This document shows, piece after piece, positions 16,260-26,215 of a stretch of 64,000 bases of DNA; position 1 is the first letter of the stretch, and each line of letters opens with the position of its first letter. Origin of the DNA: Scytonema tolypothrichoides VB-61278 (lineage in GTDB: Bacteria; Cyanobacteriota; Cyanobacteriia; Cyanobacteriales; Nostocaceae). A program made the position numbers and the translations under genes. The notes beneath the pieces were generated by a model that was given only the letters and a program-made list of their open reading frames with translations, was not told the origin of the DNA and searched no databases. The stretch is taken from assembly GCF_000828085.3 (NCBI RefSeq), contig NZ_JXCA02000023.1, positions 154,128-218,127 of the forward strand. The letters are read 5' to 3'.

Positions 16260-17990
16260 TTAATAGTGGTTCCCAACCTTACGATGGTGAACGGCGGTGA
16301 GGGCATCTAGTTTAGCCACTCTGCCAGTTTGGACGCTGCTGTAAATAATCCAGTGATCGCTGCACTCGATTCGCGTCGTGACTTCACATTCCATATAAGC
16401 TAAAGCATCTGCCAAAATGGGACAGTTATTGCTGGCGGGGTAGGTTTTGATGTTTGCAAATCGATCTGAACCGGGAGGGAAACGCTTGAGGAAGTGTTTC
16501 ATTAAGCTTTGGTAGTTGTCTTCCTCTAGGACGTTGAGAACAAAGCGATCGCCCACATGAAGTAATGATTCAATTGCCCTGTCTTTCGCAACTGCAATCG
16601 CAACTCCCAAAGGATTCATACTCGCTTGCATCACCCAAGAGGCGAACATGGCACTGGTGACATCTGCTTTCTGGGCGGTAATAATATAGAGTCCACTGCT
16701 TAACCGTCCCAATGCCCGTTCTAAATCATTATCTATGGCTTTGATTTGTTTGATCGTGCGATCGCGAGTCAACCACTGTCCGATATCAGTCCCCGCTTCA
16801 TCACACATTTGTTCTGTGATGTGCGTTGGTGGTTCTTTCACCAAAATGGGTGGAAAAGCTTCCGTCAGACCGATTTCTTGAAATTTGTTACGCAAGGGAT
16901 AAATTGGTTCATCTTCCCTACCGCCACTTTCAAACAGTCCGACTGCTTGCTTACGGTGTGCGGCGGCGAGAATAGTACTTAAAGCTGCATGGGCATTTTG
17001 ATTCGATTGGGATGGCATACCAATCACCAAACCCGCTGCTTGATTGACCAATTCTCGTACTTCATGGGGTTCAGCAGTATTTAAATCTACCAGTTCTACC
17101 GTTACCCCATTTCTCTGGACGCCATGAGCGATCGCTCTTGCCAATTGGTCACAAAAGCCGTAATCTTCACAGTAAAATAGGGCAACAAGAGTATCTGCTT
17201 TGGCTTGTTCCTGACTCCATTTCTGGTAGCAACTCACCCAGTCTGATAAATGATGTTCTAATAAAGGTCCATGTCCTGTGGCGATTGTATTTATATCTAA
17301 TTTTTCCATCCGCTTGATAGCAGACAGCACGGAACGGGCATTTGGACCCATCAGGCAGTCGTAGTAATATTTAAAATCGGCTTCAAGTAATTCTGGATCT
17401 TCATCAAAGGTGTGATCGTCGCAGTAGTGCATGCCAAAAGCATCGCAAGTGAAGAGAATGCGGGTTTTAGCATCGTAGGTAAAAATAGTATCAGGCCAGT
17501 GAAGATTGGGGGCACTCACAAATTCTAACTCATGTCCGTTGCCTAAATCGAGGCGATCGCCATTCTTAACTATCAGCGATTGAAATGGCTGATGTACCAT
17601 ATTTTCCAGGAACTGAATCGCAACTTTTGCTCCTACTACCGTCAGTTGAGGAGCTAATTGCAATACATCTTTCACCAGTCCACTATGATCCGGTTCGGTA
17701 TGACTAATAATCAGATAGTCCAGGGTTGAGAGGTCAATTAATCCCTTCAAGACATCTAAGTACAACTGCTGAAATTTGCGGTGAGAGGTGTCAATTAGAG
17801 CTGTCTTTTGACTTTTAATCAGAAACGAATTATAGGTTGTACCATTGTTCAATCCAAACTCGATGTCGAAGCGATCGCGGTCCCAATCCAGAGAACGAAT
17901 AGCGATCGTTTCAACGCCAATATCCACTGTTTGCATGGTCAAGCGACCGTGGAATTGAGTATTTTCAGAACGAGCAGTGAGTGCAACCAT
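16260..17990 (-). CDS. flv4: Flavodiiron protein Flv4-type (canonical diiron site)
   Basis: 576 residues with the same three domains as flv2. The diiron ligands are intact in ISHTEPDHSG (H97, E99, D101, H102), and the later ligand ATGHGP is present. This is the canonical pattern of Flv3/Flv4; the operon partners point to Flv4. The enzyme passes electrons from photosystem II to acceptors such as oxygen under high light and low carbon. HIP1 octamers are frequent in the gene. Its promoter lies in the 460 bases upstream; antisense control known in Synechocystis cannot be judged here. Confidence 0.88.
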   Translation of the reverse strand: MVALTARSENTQFHGRLTMQTVDIGVETIAIRSLDWDRDRFDIEFGLNNGTTYNSFLIKSQKTALIDTSHRKFQQLYLDVLKGLIDLSTLDYLIISHTEPDHSGLVKDVLQLAPQLTVVGAKVAIQFLENMVHQPFQSLIVKNGDRLDLGNGHELEFVSAPNLHWPDTIFTYDAKTRILFTCDAFGMHYCDDHTFDEDPELLEADFKYYYDCLMGPNARSVLSAIKRMEKLDINTIATGHGPLLEHHLSDWVSCYQKWSQEQAKADTLVALFYCEDYGFCDQLARAIAHGVQRNGVTVELVDLNTAEPHEVRELVNQAAGLVIGMPSQSNQNAHAALSTILAAAHRKQAVGLFESGGREDEPIYPLRNKFQEIGLTEAFPPILVKEPPTHITEQMCDEAGTDIGQWLTRDRTIKQIKAIDNDLERALGRLSSGLYIITAQKADVTSAMFASWVMQASMNPLGVAIAVAKDRAIESLLHVGDRFVLNVLEEDNYQSLMKHFLKRFPPGSDRFANIKTYPASNNCPILADALAYMECEVTTRIECSDHWIIYSSVQTGRVAKLDALTAVHHRKVGNHY

Positions 17991-18450
17991 ACGCTTGTGC
18001 CTCCAACAATCTTTTGGCGTGAGTGTTCTTAACTCTCATTCTGCTTGGAAAGCACTGCAATTGTAAAATGTCAATTTTTAAAGCTAATCATTAGTTATTC
18101 CAATAATAAACATAATTTTATTTTTCTATTCTTATCATTAAAATTTGCATTGATTTTAGGCTTTTCTCCTGCTCCAAAAAGCGGTATTAGGGCATGAAAC
18201 TCCAACGGTGGGCACTCTCTACTCACGCCACGCCAATAGTATAGGAAGCTAGTAGAACATAATTTCTAAAAACCGTATTTTCATTCCTCATGGAACTTGC
18301 CTTGAATAAGCGTTTTACAGAAAACAAAAACACGGCTTTTAACGATCAAGGACTACTAGCAGTGCCCAACGCCAGATGGCAAGTGAGGGAAAGCCGTCAT
18401 TCGCACTGGCTCCCCTACAAATCAAGATTTTCCGCGAATCCAAAGCAAGG
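17991..18450. promoter_or_regulatory. flv4 upstream region
   Basis: 460 bases, AT-rich between about 18060 and 18150. A loose ATCATT…GCATTGAT dyad (around 18137–18158) resembles a LysR-type site, but this is weak. No terminator of the Rrf2 gene is obvious. Confidence 0.3.
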
Positions 18451-18888
18451 CTAGATGTAGTACATGAATTCCATCTGTCGTCGTTTCCCTCGTTGCTCAT
18501 AAAGGTCATGGATGGTATACTTTTGTAAAACAGAGTAAGCTGCCTCACACGCTTCTTGCCAAACCTCTTGAACAACTTCAGTTTCTACTGATGTAGGGGT
18601 AGAGTTTTTATTGGGCACATCCTCGTTTGCTTCCTCCATACAACGGAAAGCATCTAGAAGTGTAATCTTTCGCGGTTCTCGTGCCAGAACGTAGCCACCT
18701 TTGACGCCGCGTATGCTCTTAATTAAACCTCCACGCCTTAATGTCGCCAGAAGTTCTTCCAAATAGCGGTTTGGTATGTTTTGTCGTACTGCTATTTCTC
18801 GGATTTGTAATGATTCACCGCTAGAATAGCAGGCTGCTAGCGCTATCAGGGAAAGAATCGCGTACTCAGTTTTATTAGAGAGTTCCAT
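18451..18888 (-). CDS. Rrf2-family transcriptional regulator
   Basis: 145 residues with the Rrf2 winged helix: LSNKTEYAILSLIALA at the start, IPNRYLEELLATLRRGGLI as recognition helix, and IRGVKGGYVLAREP as wing. The three-Cys Fe-S cluster spacing of IscR/NsrR is absent, so it probably does not bind a cluster in that way. It shares its FMYYI ending and overall sequence with the second Rrf2 protein at 23565–24026. It lies upstream of flv4 on the same strand and could regulate that operon; this is context only. Confidence 0.88.
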   Translation of the reverse strand: MELSNKTEYAILSLIALAACYSSGESLQIREIAVRQNIPNRYLEELLATLRRGGLIKSIRGVKGGYVLAREPRKITLLDAFRCMEEANEDVPNKNSTPTSVETEVVQEVWQEACEAAYSVLQKYTIHDLYEQRGKRRQMEFMYYI

Positions 18889-19279
18889 AGACGAGAAAAT
18901 ATAGACCCATTTAGTTATTACCTGTGATCAAGCTGGGTGTCAGTCTAACCATAAGAATTAGGATCACAGGCAGTATCTCGCCAGTCTTGTACTTGTAGGC
19001 TTACGACAAGTATAAAGAAGATCATTAATAAAATCAAATATTTTTATTTGTTTGTTTAATCAAAAAAAGTGATTAATATCAAGTTGGGCTCAATACCAAG
19101 TTGTGCTCATAGATCTTATACCATTTCACGACCGGGCCTGATACAAATGATTGGTCTCTAATTCTTTCTCGGATTCTCCCTTCTCCCTACTAAGAGTTAA
19201 GCGTTCGGGTGTTCCCTTACCAGTTATCAGTTATCAGTTAGTCGTTCCCTGTTCCCTGTTCCCTGTTCCCTGTTCCCCA
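18889..19279. other. Intergenic with heptamer repeats
   Basis: 391 bases, AT-rich at 19020–19080. AGTTATC direct copies and a GTTCCCT array sit next to the LysR stop codon. No gene or RNA seen. Confidence 0.45.
19244..19278. repeat. Heptameric short tandem repeat (GTTCCCT ×5)
   Basis: Four perfect GTTCCCT copies and one GTTCCCC copy in tandem. This is a typical STRR of heterocyst-forming and related cyanobacteria. Confidence 0.9.
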
Positions 19280-20248
19280 TTAGTTGAGTTCCGAGTCGAA
19301 AACTTTTGACTTTTGAGTTTTTGACTCTGGACTTTCCACAGCGGTCAAAATCTCTTCAAAGGCGATCGCAACTCTAGTCTGAAAACGCTGTTTGTGTTTG
19401 AGCTTCCAAACAGGTTGAACAATATCTAGCTTGGTGCCAGAGTTTCTTTCTACCACACGAACGGCGTGAAGTGTAGATAGCTGTATTTCCTTTTTGACCA
19501 TGACTTCCGGAATAGCAGCAGCACCAACACCGCTTTCAACCACTGCTTTCACCATTTCGCTACTGCTTAAGACGAGAACAACATCCAATTGAGTTGGGTG
19601 AATTCCCCAATTTTGTAAAGCTTGCTCAAACATTTGCTGTGCCCCGGAACCGGGTTCTCGCATCACCCAACTGGTTGTTAGCAGTTCTGCTGGAGAAATT
19701 TCTGTCCGCTTAAACCAGGGGTGAGATGTGCCAACCACAATTTGCAGGCGATCGCTCCCCACAACTTCTTGTTCCAAATAGTTCTTCAGTGAGGGTTTAA
19801 CGTCTCCTGTCACTAAACCAAAATCAAAAAGTCCTGTCGCAGTCCCTTCGCAAATTTCTTCTGCATTACCCAGCGTACAGTCGATATGAATACCGGGATA
19901 TTGGCGCTTGAACTGGCTAATTTTCTCTGGTAACCAGTAGTTACCAATGGTGAGACTTGATCCCAGCTTTAATTCACCGCGTTGCAGATTGTTCAGTTCT
20001 TTCAAGCCTCGTTCAGTTAAAGAAACTTGGTCAAGAACTTTCTGTGCCTCCATTTGCAGTAACTTACCAGCATCAGTAATTTCGATATGGCGACCAATCC
20101 TATGGAATAGTCTGACGCCATATTCTGCTTCCAAACTTTGAATTGCCGCACTCACAGCTGGTTGAGTGATATAAAGCGCTTCTGCAGCACGGGTAAAGTG
20201 CATCAGTTCCGCAACTGCCAAAAAAATTCGCAACTGCTCAAGCGTCAT
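19280..20248 (-). CDS. LysR-family transcriptional regulator
   Basis: 322 residues from the ATG at 20248. The N-terminal winged helix is MTLEQLRIFLAVAELMHFT to ITQPAVSAAIQSLE, followed by a periplasmic-binding-protein-like effector domain (about 90–300) with LKLGSSLTIGNYWLP and AVVESGVGAAAIP. An in-frame start at 20287 would add 13 residues and is less typical, since LysR proteins begin at this helix. It could serve the flavodiiron operon downstream on the same strand or the transport genes that diverge from it. The effector is unknown. Confidence 0.88.
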   Translation of the reverse strand: MTLEQLRIFLAVAELMHFTRAAEALYITQPAVSAAIQSLEAEYGVRLFHRIGRHIEITDAGKLLQMEAQKVLDQVSLTERGLKELNNLQRGELKLGSSLTIGNYWLPEKISQFKRQYPGIHIDCTLGNAEEICEGTATGLFDFGLVTGDVKPSLKNYLEQEVVGSDRLQIVVGTSHPWFKRTEISPAELLTTSWVMREPGSGAQQMFEQALQNWGIHPTQLDVVLVLSSSEMVKAVVESGVGAAAIPEVMVKKEIQLSTLHAVRVVERNSGTKLDIVQPVWKLKHKQRFQTRVAIAFEEILTAVESPESKTQKSKVFDSELN

Positions 20249-20756
20249 TTTGAACCTTAAGGCTTTTTGGGTGTTGAGTCTGACCACTGTGGTTGATGAC
20301 TTCCTAGTATTGTACGGTAATTAGAGGCAACTACCGTACTTAAAAATCAAATTTTTGTGACATATCTGGCTGTAAATGATGTGCCTAAATGTGAGTAAAA
20401 AATCAGGCAAAGTGGTATAAGCGGTGACTTTATGGTTTTCTTTTCATAAAATACTGAGTTGTGAATAAAGCTAATAAGGATTTGCATAATCAACATTACC
20501 ATAAGTGTTACCGCAAAAAAAGAACAGCCAAGATAATCATCATTTGTTAACTGTAAATGCAAATAAAAATTGAGTGATTGATTTGACATCAAATTTAAAA
20601 ATTAATAAATTCAATCTATGACTTTGACAAAAAAGAATATTTGCTTTTACTGATAGAGAGCCATAAAGTGAAGACTGTGCTACGGCAGAGGAACTTCGTT
20701 AAAGCAAAGTTTACCAATATTACTCGGATATCTACACTCTTAAAAATTTGCTTACC
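20249..20756. other. Divergent intergenic region
   Basis: 508 bases between the LysR gene and the permease fragment. It is AT-rich and likely contains both promoters. An 81-codon minus-strand frame (20347–20592) has no family resemblance and no ribosome-binding site; I do not count it. Confidence 0.4.
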
Positions 20757-21140
20757 ATGACCATTACTGACGAAACTCGACACAAAAGGAGTGCTCACGG
20801 CTTAAAGCCGAACTGTCTATCATTTGGAGAAGTACTAGCACAATCCTTTGCCGTTATCGCTCCCACTACGATCCCAGCATCCAACATCGGCTTAATTGTT
20901 GCCCTATCGGGAAATGGTACTTGGCTGTCGTTTGTGATTGGCTTAATTGGATTAGTGCTCGTCAGCATTAATATAAATCAATTTGCCAGTCGCTCAGCTT
21001 CACTCGGTTCATTGTATTCGTATATTAGCAAAGGACTTGGTCCAACAGCAGGTGTGATTTGCGGCTGGAGTTTGGTACTGGCATATTTATTTACAGGGAT
21101 GCCAGTGTTGTGTGGTTTTGCCAACTTTGCCCAGTGGTGA
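20757..21140 (+). pseudogene. Truncated APC-family amino-acid permease
   Basis: 127 codons match the first three or four membrane spans of an amino acid–polyamine–organocation permease: SFGEVLAQSFAVIAPTTIPA, then GLIVALSGNG, and the SLGSLYSYISKGLGPTAG segment. Family members have about 450–500 residues and 12 spans, so the gene stops after a third of its length. The following bases belong to another gene. Loss of transport function is expected. Confidence 0.75.
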
Positions 21141-21215
21141 TTCCTTCATCGCTTGATCAGGAAATTTAACCTTAGCTTAGACAACGCGAACACAAGAATT
21201 AAGGAGAAACACCAA

Positions 21216-21941
21216 ATGAGCTTATATACTGCAATTCCCACTGGACTGTCTGCCTTCGCTGCGACCAACCTTGACGACATTCTGATTCTGTCTGTGTTTT
21301 TCTCTCAGATCAACGCAATCTTCCGTCGTCGTCACATCGTTACGGGTCAATACCTTGGTTTCAGTGTCCTGGTTATCGCCAGCCTGCCCAGTTTCTTCGG
21401 CAGCCTCATCCTACCCCAGTCTTGGATTGGATTGTTAGGAGTTGCTCCTATTGTGATTGGTATCACTCGCTGGTTAAATCAGGAGGATAGGGATAATCCC
21501 GAAGCACAAACAGAGCAAGAAAAATCTGATAGACCCTGGTTTACTGGCTTTTTGTCCCCCCAAAGCTACAGTGTTGCTGCAGTAACAATAGCTAATGGGA
21601 GTGACAACATTGCTATTTACGCACCTTTGTTTGCTAGCAGTACCTGGGAAAATTTAGCAGTTATCCTTGGAGTTTTTTTCTCACTCGTGGCAGTTTGGTG
21701 CTATGCTGCATACCAGTTAACTCGCATACCCGTTATGGTCGATGCCCTAACGCGCTACGGTGATCAACTTATTCCCTTTGTTCTGATTGGATTGGGTGTT
21801 TTGATTCTGGTGGAGTGTCACACTTTGGAAAATCCTGGTTTAGCTGTACTCACTTTAATCACAGGTAGTTTTTGTTTGCTAACTCTAAACAGGAACCTTT
21901 GGAGAACATCTGAAATAGCATCTGAAGTTGAAAAAAATTGA
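21216..21941 (+). CDS. CadD-like cadmium resistance transporter
   Basis: 241 residues with six or seven membrane spans. AATNLDDILIL near the start and VTIANGSDNIAIYAPLFA in the second half are the paired N-x-D motifs of the CadD/LysE-like exporter fold. The start at 21216 has AAGGAG 9 bases upstream; 21153 is too far from any ribosome-binding site. It probably exports a divalent cation, or a small cationic solute, across the plasma membrane. The substrate is inferred from family naming. Confidence 0.8.
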   Translation: MSLYTAIPTGLSAFAATNLDDILILSVFFSQINAIFRRRHIVTGQYLGFSVLVIASLPSFFGSLILPQSWIGLLGVAPIVIGITRWLNQEDRDNPEAQTEQEKSDRPWFTGFLSPQSYSVAAVTIANGSDNIAIYAPLFASSTWENLAVILGVFFSLVAVWCYAAYQLTRIPVMVDALTRYGDQLIPFVLIGLGVLILVECHTLENPGLAVLTLITGSFCLLTLNRNLWRTSEIASEVEKN

Positions 21942-22659
21942 GTCATTAGTCAAGGGTCAAAAGTCAAAAAAATGTCATTCTTTTGACTTGATGTCAAGAA
22001 AGAAAAAGAAGAAACATCATGAAACTTTTCCAAATCGCTCTCAATGCACCAATTAATGACTGAACATCACTCATTCGTTGTGTCAACCCGACAGCTAAGA
22101 ACTGATGTTTCTGGCTTATAACGAAAGTCCTCTTGAGAGCAATACGGTTGGTGATAAGATTAAAACTGTGCTCAAGACGATAAGTAATGAAAGTGCATGC
22201 ACTTTCACTACACATCACTGAATCTCACTCTTGAGAAGATTTTTTAGATGTTAATCACAGTATTTTTATTTTTGTTGATTAAGTAGCTCAACCAAATTAA
22301 ACGTCATATAAAAATCCTAAATTATTTGTGAACAACAAGATTCCCGAGTTTTTTGATAAGTCGGGAATCTGAACATGCACGATTTGAAAAAATCAAATAG
22401 GATTACTATATCAAGTCCGTCTTAACAAGTGAAAGTCATTTCAATTTGTTTGAAATTGTTGTGTGAGCAAATCTTTTGAGGAAAAAAGTATTATTGGATA
22501 CAGTCAAAATTGATTAATTATCCAGTGTCATTCACAATTATTTAAGATAACACTATTAAATTTATTGTCAAATTTTGAATATAGAATAAGACAGAGGAAA
22601 AGAAATTTTCATAGAAGTAAATTTGACTCAAATTCATCAAAAAGATTAAAAAGTTTTGT
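21942..22659. other. Intergenic, 718 bases, with decayed frame and hairpins
   Basis: A 74-codon minus-strand frame (21994–22218) contains SFNLITNRIALKRTF and may be a scrap of a transposase, but I cannot place it. At 22188–22207 lies a perfect 20-base palindrome TGAAAGTGCATGCACTTTCA. At 22339–22369 the arms GATTCCCGA/TCGGGAATC form a hairpin. No functional gene seen. Confidence 0.4.
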
Positions 22660-23103
22660 ATGCAACTACCATTCAAATTCATGAAAGCAAATGCAGAAAT
22701 TTCAGAAAAAGAAAAGTCAAAGAAACCTAGTTCAACAGAGAAAGTGCGGGAACATTTAGCAAATGAACGTACCTATCTCGCGTGGATGAGGAGTGGAGTT
22801 GCTTTGATGGGGTTTGGTGTTTTGATTGTCCGCTTACGTATTCTTCGTCCTCCTCTTGCACCTCAAGCACCTGGTGATGGTTGGAAGTTAGGTTTAGCCT
22901 TTTCATTAGTTGGTTTGTTAACAGTGCTGCTTTCAACCCAGCATTATCTTGTTGTACGTCGTGATATTGAGGAGGATACTTACCAACCAGCAGACCGATT
23001 GGTCATCCTCTCTAGCCTTGCTGTTATACTTCTTGGAATTGGGGTTATCTATTACGTCTTCAGTATTCCTCTGGAGTCATTAAACACAGTCATAGTTGAG
23101 TGA
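22660..23103 (+). CDS. DUF202 (YidH-like) membrane protein
   Basis: 147 residues: a charged N-terminal 25–30 residues, the conserved LANERTYLAWMRSGVALMGFG segment split over the first membrane span, then two further spans (about 85–105 and 118–138). This is the YidH/DUF202 family of small inner-membrane proteins of unknown function. An internal ATG at 22681 would shorten it by seven residues. It stands alone, flanked by long non-coding stretches. Confidence 0.75.
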   Translation: MQLPFKFMKANAEISEKEKSKKPSSTEKVREHLANERTYLAWMRSGVALMGFGVLIVRLRILRPPLAPQAPGDGWKLGLAFSLVGLLTVLLSTQHYLVVRRDIEEDTYQPADRLVILSSLAVILLGIGVIYYVFSIPLESLNTVIVE

Positions 23104-23564
23104 AGAGACTGGGTGTGGAGTGTTACTCCCCTGACTGCGTGTAAGATGACCGATGTAATTTCTTCTCCCCTGCTCCTCTGCTCCTCTGCTCCCACTAGCG
23201 AACCTGCACACCTTACGGTAATCTTCGGGCGGGAAAGGAGTAGGAGTACCCTTGCACCCTGCACCTTTTATGAAGGATTGTTAGAATAAGATAGTCATCC
23301 GGTGGTAAATCCCATCATTGAATCGCGTAATTCCTGGGTGAAGTGGCTGTTGACTCGACCAGCATAGTTTTTCTGATTAAACTTGAGTCTACTTTTTCTG
23401 TTGTTTCCTAATCGTCATTTCAATCGAGTCTTTGGCAGAAGTGACTGGTTTGGTGAGAAACAATCTCCAACTGTTTGGGAATCTCTTTGAAACAAACGAC
23501 AAGAATCCGTCTGCCTAATGCTGTGATGTTTTTTGCTATCTGCATATGGTAACTGCGAGAATGT
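23104..23564. other. Intergenic with CTCCTCTG microrepeat
   Basis: 461 bases. TGCTCCTC-type units repeat around 23168–23192. The rest shows no frame, promoter pattern or RNA I can support. Confidence 0.4.
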
Positions 23565-24026
23565 CTAAATATAATACATTGGACCTTGCTGCAAGCGAGC
23601 CTCTCTTTGCTGACACAAATCTTGGAGTGTATAGTTCTGTAAAACCTTAATAGAGGCGGTGTTGGCTTGGTCCCAGATCTCATGAACCAAATCCCTTTCC
23701 AAAGTGGAAGTCACAGAGAGTTCTCTGTCTTTACGTTCTCCTTCCACCAAAGTGACAATCTCCAGCAAGGTGATTTGCCAAGGTTCACGCGCCAGAACAA
23801 AGCCTCCTCGCGAGCCACGATGACTCTGTATGACACCTGCACGCCGCAAACTAGTCAGAATTTGTTCCAGATAGCGTTCAGGTATGGGTTGTTTAGCAGC
23901 CATTTCACTCATAGTGAGAGGAGTTTTTTTTCCCTTGTTGGTTGCTAGTTCTAAAAGTGCTAGCAGCGCGTATTCAACTTTGGAAGACAGATCCAAAAGG
24001 GTGTAGTTTTGGCTATTCAAGTTCAT
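23565..24026 (-). CDS. Rrf2-family regulator, CymR-like, divergent from cysE
   Basis: 153 residues from ATG 24026. The winged helix shows KVEYALLALLELA, PERYLEQILTSLRRAGVI and HRGSRGGFVLAREP. Only one Cys is present, so the Fe-S-binding Rrf2 types are excluded. Cluster-free Rrf2 proteins such as CymR repress sulfur-assimilation genes with O-acetylserine sulfhydrylase. Divergence from cysE, 260 bases away, supports a role in cysteine synthesis here. It ends MYYI like its paralogue at 18451–18888. A longer start (24119) adds 31 unconserved residues. Confidence 0.82.
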   Translation of the reverse strand: MNLNSQNYTLLDLSSKVEYALLALLELATNKGKKTPLTMSEMAAKQPIPERYLEQILTSLRRAGVIQSHRGSRGGFVLAREPWQITLLEIVTLVEGERKDRELSVTSTLERDLVHEIWDQANTASIKVLQNYTLQDLCQQREARLQQGPMYYI

Positions 24027-24285
24027 ACTCAATATACTACTTTTAGTCGATAATTTTATCGTGTTTTTATGATAAATTGATTCTTGTGAGAGTGTTAAAT
24101 GTAATAAAATTGCGCTCATAAACTATCAATATTCATAACTTTATCGATTTTTCGTAGTTTATTTAACACAATTGCCACAAATAACTTGATTGATTACAGA
24201 ACTTACACACCTGGCTTGTCTGTTGAAATTTGGTGTAGGGGCATATTTTGAATTGTTTATGAACTTCCCGAGATAGGAACAAATT

Positions 24286-25011
24286 ATGCTGCTAACTGAT
24301 TTGCGAACGATTTATGAGCGTGATCCAGCCGCCCGTAACTGGCTGGAAGTGTTATTTTGTTACCCAGGTTTTCAAGCTATAATCTTCCATCGAGTGGCGC
24401 ACTGGCTTTATCAAAGGGGGATTCCCTTCATACCTCGGTTTATCTCTCATATAAGTCGGTTTTTTACTGGGATTGAGATTCACCCTGGAGCAAAAATTGG
24501 CACAGGAGTTTTTATTGACCACGGTATGGGAGTCGTGATTGGTGAGACAGCAGTCGTGGGTGAGTACAGCCTAATTTACCAAGGAGTGACCCTAGGTGGT
24601 ACTGGCAAACAGACAGGAAAGCGCCATCCTACTCTCGGCAATCACGTTGTTGTGGGAGCAGGTGCTAAGGTATTGGGTAACATTAATATTGGGGATCATG
24701 TCCGCATTGGAGCAGGTTCAGTCGTCCTGCGAGATGTGCCTAGCAACACCACAGTCGTAGGGGTTCCAGGGCGCGTGACTCGTCAGACTAAGGAAAGCAC
24801 CGATGTTCTCGCTCACAATAAACTGCGGGATGTGGAAGCAGAAGTGATTCGCGCTTTATTTGAACGGGTTAAAGCTTTAGAAAAACAAGTTCAAGAGTTA
24901 GAGGTACAACCTTCTGTACACGCATTGCAAGTCAACGACTCACAAACGAACAATGGTAAGTCGAATAGTGATTTGGTGATTTCAGAGTTTTTAGATGGTG
25001 CGGGGATTTAG
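24286..25011 (+). CDS. cysE: Serine O-acetyltransferase
   Basis: 241 residues. The N-terminal helical part contains [19 protein letters not shown] and [11 protein letters not shown]. The left-handed beta-helix follows with catalytic HPGAKIGTG and [19 protein letters not shown], and hexapeptides through [11 protein letters not shown] to VVGVPGRV (about 60–170). It transfers acetyl from acetyl-CoA to serine, the committed step of cysteine synthesis. A helical, poorly conserved tail of about 55 residues follows. It is probably regulated by the divergent Rrf2 gene. Confidence 0.93.
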   Translation: MLLTDLRTIYERDPAARNWLEVLFCYPGFQAIIFHRVAHWLYQRGIPFIPRFISHISRFFTGIEIHPGAKIGTGVFIDHGMGVVIGETAVVGEYSLIYQGVTLGGTGKQTGKRHPTLGNHVVVGAGAKVLGNINIGDHVRIGAGSVVLRDVPSNTTVVGVPGRVTRQTKESTDVLAHNKLRDVEAEVIRALFERVKALEKQVQELEVQPSVHALQVNDSQTNNGKSNSDLVISEFLDGAGI

Positions 25012-25111
25012 GTGTGATGGGCGATCGCAGTGTTGCTTACAGTGCTGCGATGGGGGGTATGGCATTTTCAAAGAATGAAATTTACCTAAGCGTAAAAGCT
25101 TTAATCAAGCT

Positions 25112-25438
25112 TTAATGTAGTTGCACAAGCCACTGCCAACACAAAAATACCAGCATTCCCAACACAATAGTTAATAGCAAATTCTTTGTCCAAAAGCTGA
25201 TCAAAATTGCGGCGATCGCTCCCATCAAACGAGCATTGGTATAACTGAGCATCAGTTCACCAGTACTAGTTATCAGAACAGCAGGAACCACAATTGCTGT
25301 TAAAACTGCGGGAGGGATATAGCGCAGCATTTGTGTTACCGAAGCAGATAGCTTAATCCGACTACTCATCCCAAGCAATCCATAACGAATGAAAAACGTT
25401 ATTAATGCCATTCCAACGATCAGACACAGTTCACTCAT
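25112..25438 (-). CDS. azlD: AzlD-type subunit of branched-chain amino acid exporter
   Basis: 108 residues with four membrane spans, including ALITFFIRYGLLG and LRYIPPAVLTAIVVPAVL, the AzlD pattern. Its ATG (25438) lies inside the azlC stop region in an ATGAGTGA overlap, so the two are translationally coupled. It forms a two-part exporter with AzlC for branched-chain amino acids or related compounds. A start at 25474 is possible but ignores the coupling. Confidence 0.85.
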   Translation of the reverse strand: MSELCLIVGMALITFFIRYGLLGMSSRIKLSASVTQMLRYIPPAVLTAIVVPAVLITSTGELMLSYTNARLMGAIAAILISFWTKNLLLTIVLGMLVFLCWQWLVQLH

Positions 25439-26174
25439 GGTGCGACCTTTTTGATTGAATTTTTTCTGTCGCAATTCCCGCTAAGATACCTGCCAAAACT
25501 GCTACAATTAAGCTCAATTGATGTGGTAGCGAATGTACCCACACTGAAACAATCCCAGTCACAATGACTGTCACAACCATTGGCTGAGTGATGAGGTAGG
25601 GAACGACCATGCCGATGAACGTTACACACATAGCGAAATCCAGTCCCCAGCTTGCAGCATCAGGTAGCACTTGACCAACCAACACTCCAACTAAAGTACA
25701 AAGTTGCCAGTTACCATACATCAGTAAGGCAGCACCTAGATAGTACCAATGCTTGTGGGGAGAACTGTCATTAAGGTTATAGCGAGCAATTCCTACCACA
25801 AAACTTTCATCTGTCAGCCAGAACCCAATCAGAAGTTTCCAATGCTGAGCCAGATGTCGGACATAGGGAATCAAACTCATGGCATATAGCAAATGCCGTA
25901 AATTTACCACAAATATTGTCAACAAAATCAGTGGTAGTGACGTTCCTGTCGCCAGTAAACTTAGTGCAATAAATTGCGCTGCACCAGCATACACGAAAGC
26001 AGACATTGCCAAGGTTCCCCCTAAGGATAACCCACTGCTTGTTGCCAAAGTTCCAAAAATAATGCCAAAGGGAATAGCCCCGACAATCAAAGGCACAATT
26101 GCTCGACTTCCCGCCAAAAATTCTGAAAAGGGTGTTGAAGCAGATGCTTCCCACGAAGATGAACGAGTCATCAC
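25431..26174 (-). CDS. azlC: AzlC-type subunit of branched-chain amino acid exporter
   Basis: 247 residues with about six to eight spans. The family signature AIVPLIVGAIPFGIIFG is at residues 25–41, then AMSAFVYAGAAQFIAL, VVNLRHLLYAMSL, and WLTDESFVVG. Together with AzlD it exports branched-chain amino acids (azaleucine resistance). An AraC-type gene lies upstream on the same strand, the common partner of azlCD, but a mobile-element remnant separates them. Confidence 0.88.
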   Translation of the reverse strand: MMTRSSSWEASASTPFSEFLAGSRAIVPLIVGAIPFGIIFGTLATSSGLSLGGTLAMSAFVYAGAAQFIALSLLATGTSLPLILLTIFVVNLRHLLYAMSLIPYVRHLAQHWKLLIGFWLTDESFVVGIARYNLNDSSPHKHWYYLGAALLMYGNWQLCTLVGVLVGQVLPDAASWGLDFAMCVTFIGMVVPYLITQPMVVTVIVTGIVSVWVHSLPHQLSLIVAVLAGILAGIATEKIQSKRSHHE

Positions 26175-26215
26175 AGTTGAAAGGTTAAGTACATTTCCAA
26201 CCTAAGCAATGTGAA

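Noticed and set aside
20347-20592. 81-codon minus-strand frame
   Set aside because: AT-rich and hydrophobic by chance composition; no start signal or family.
21994-22218. 74-codon minus-strand frame with SFNLITNRIALKRTF
   Set aside because: Possibly a transposase scrap but not identifiable; kept only as a note in the intergenic entry.
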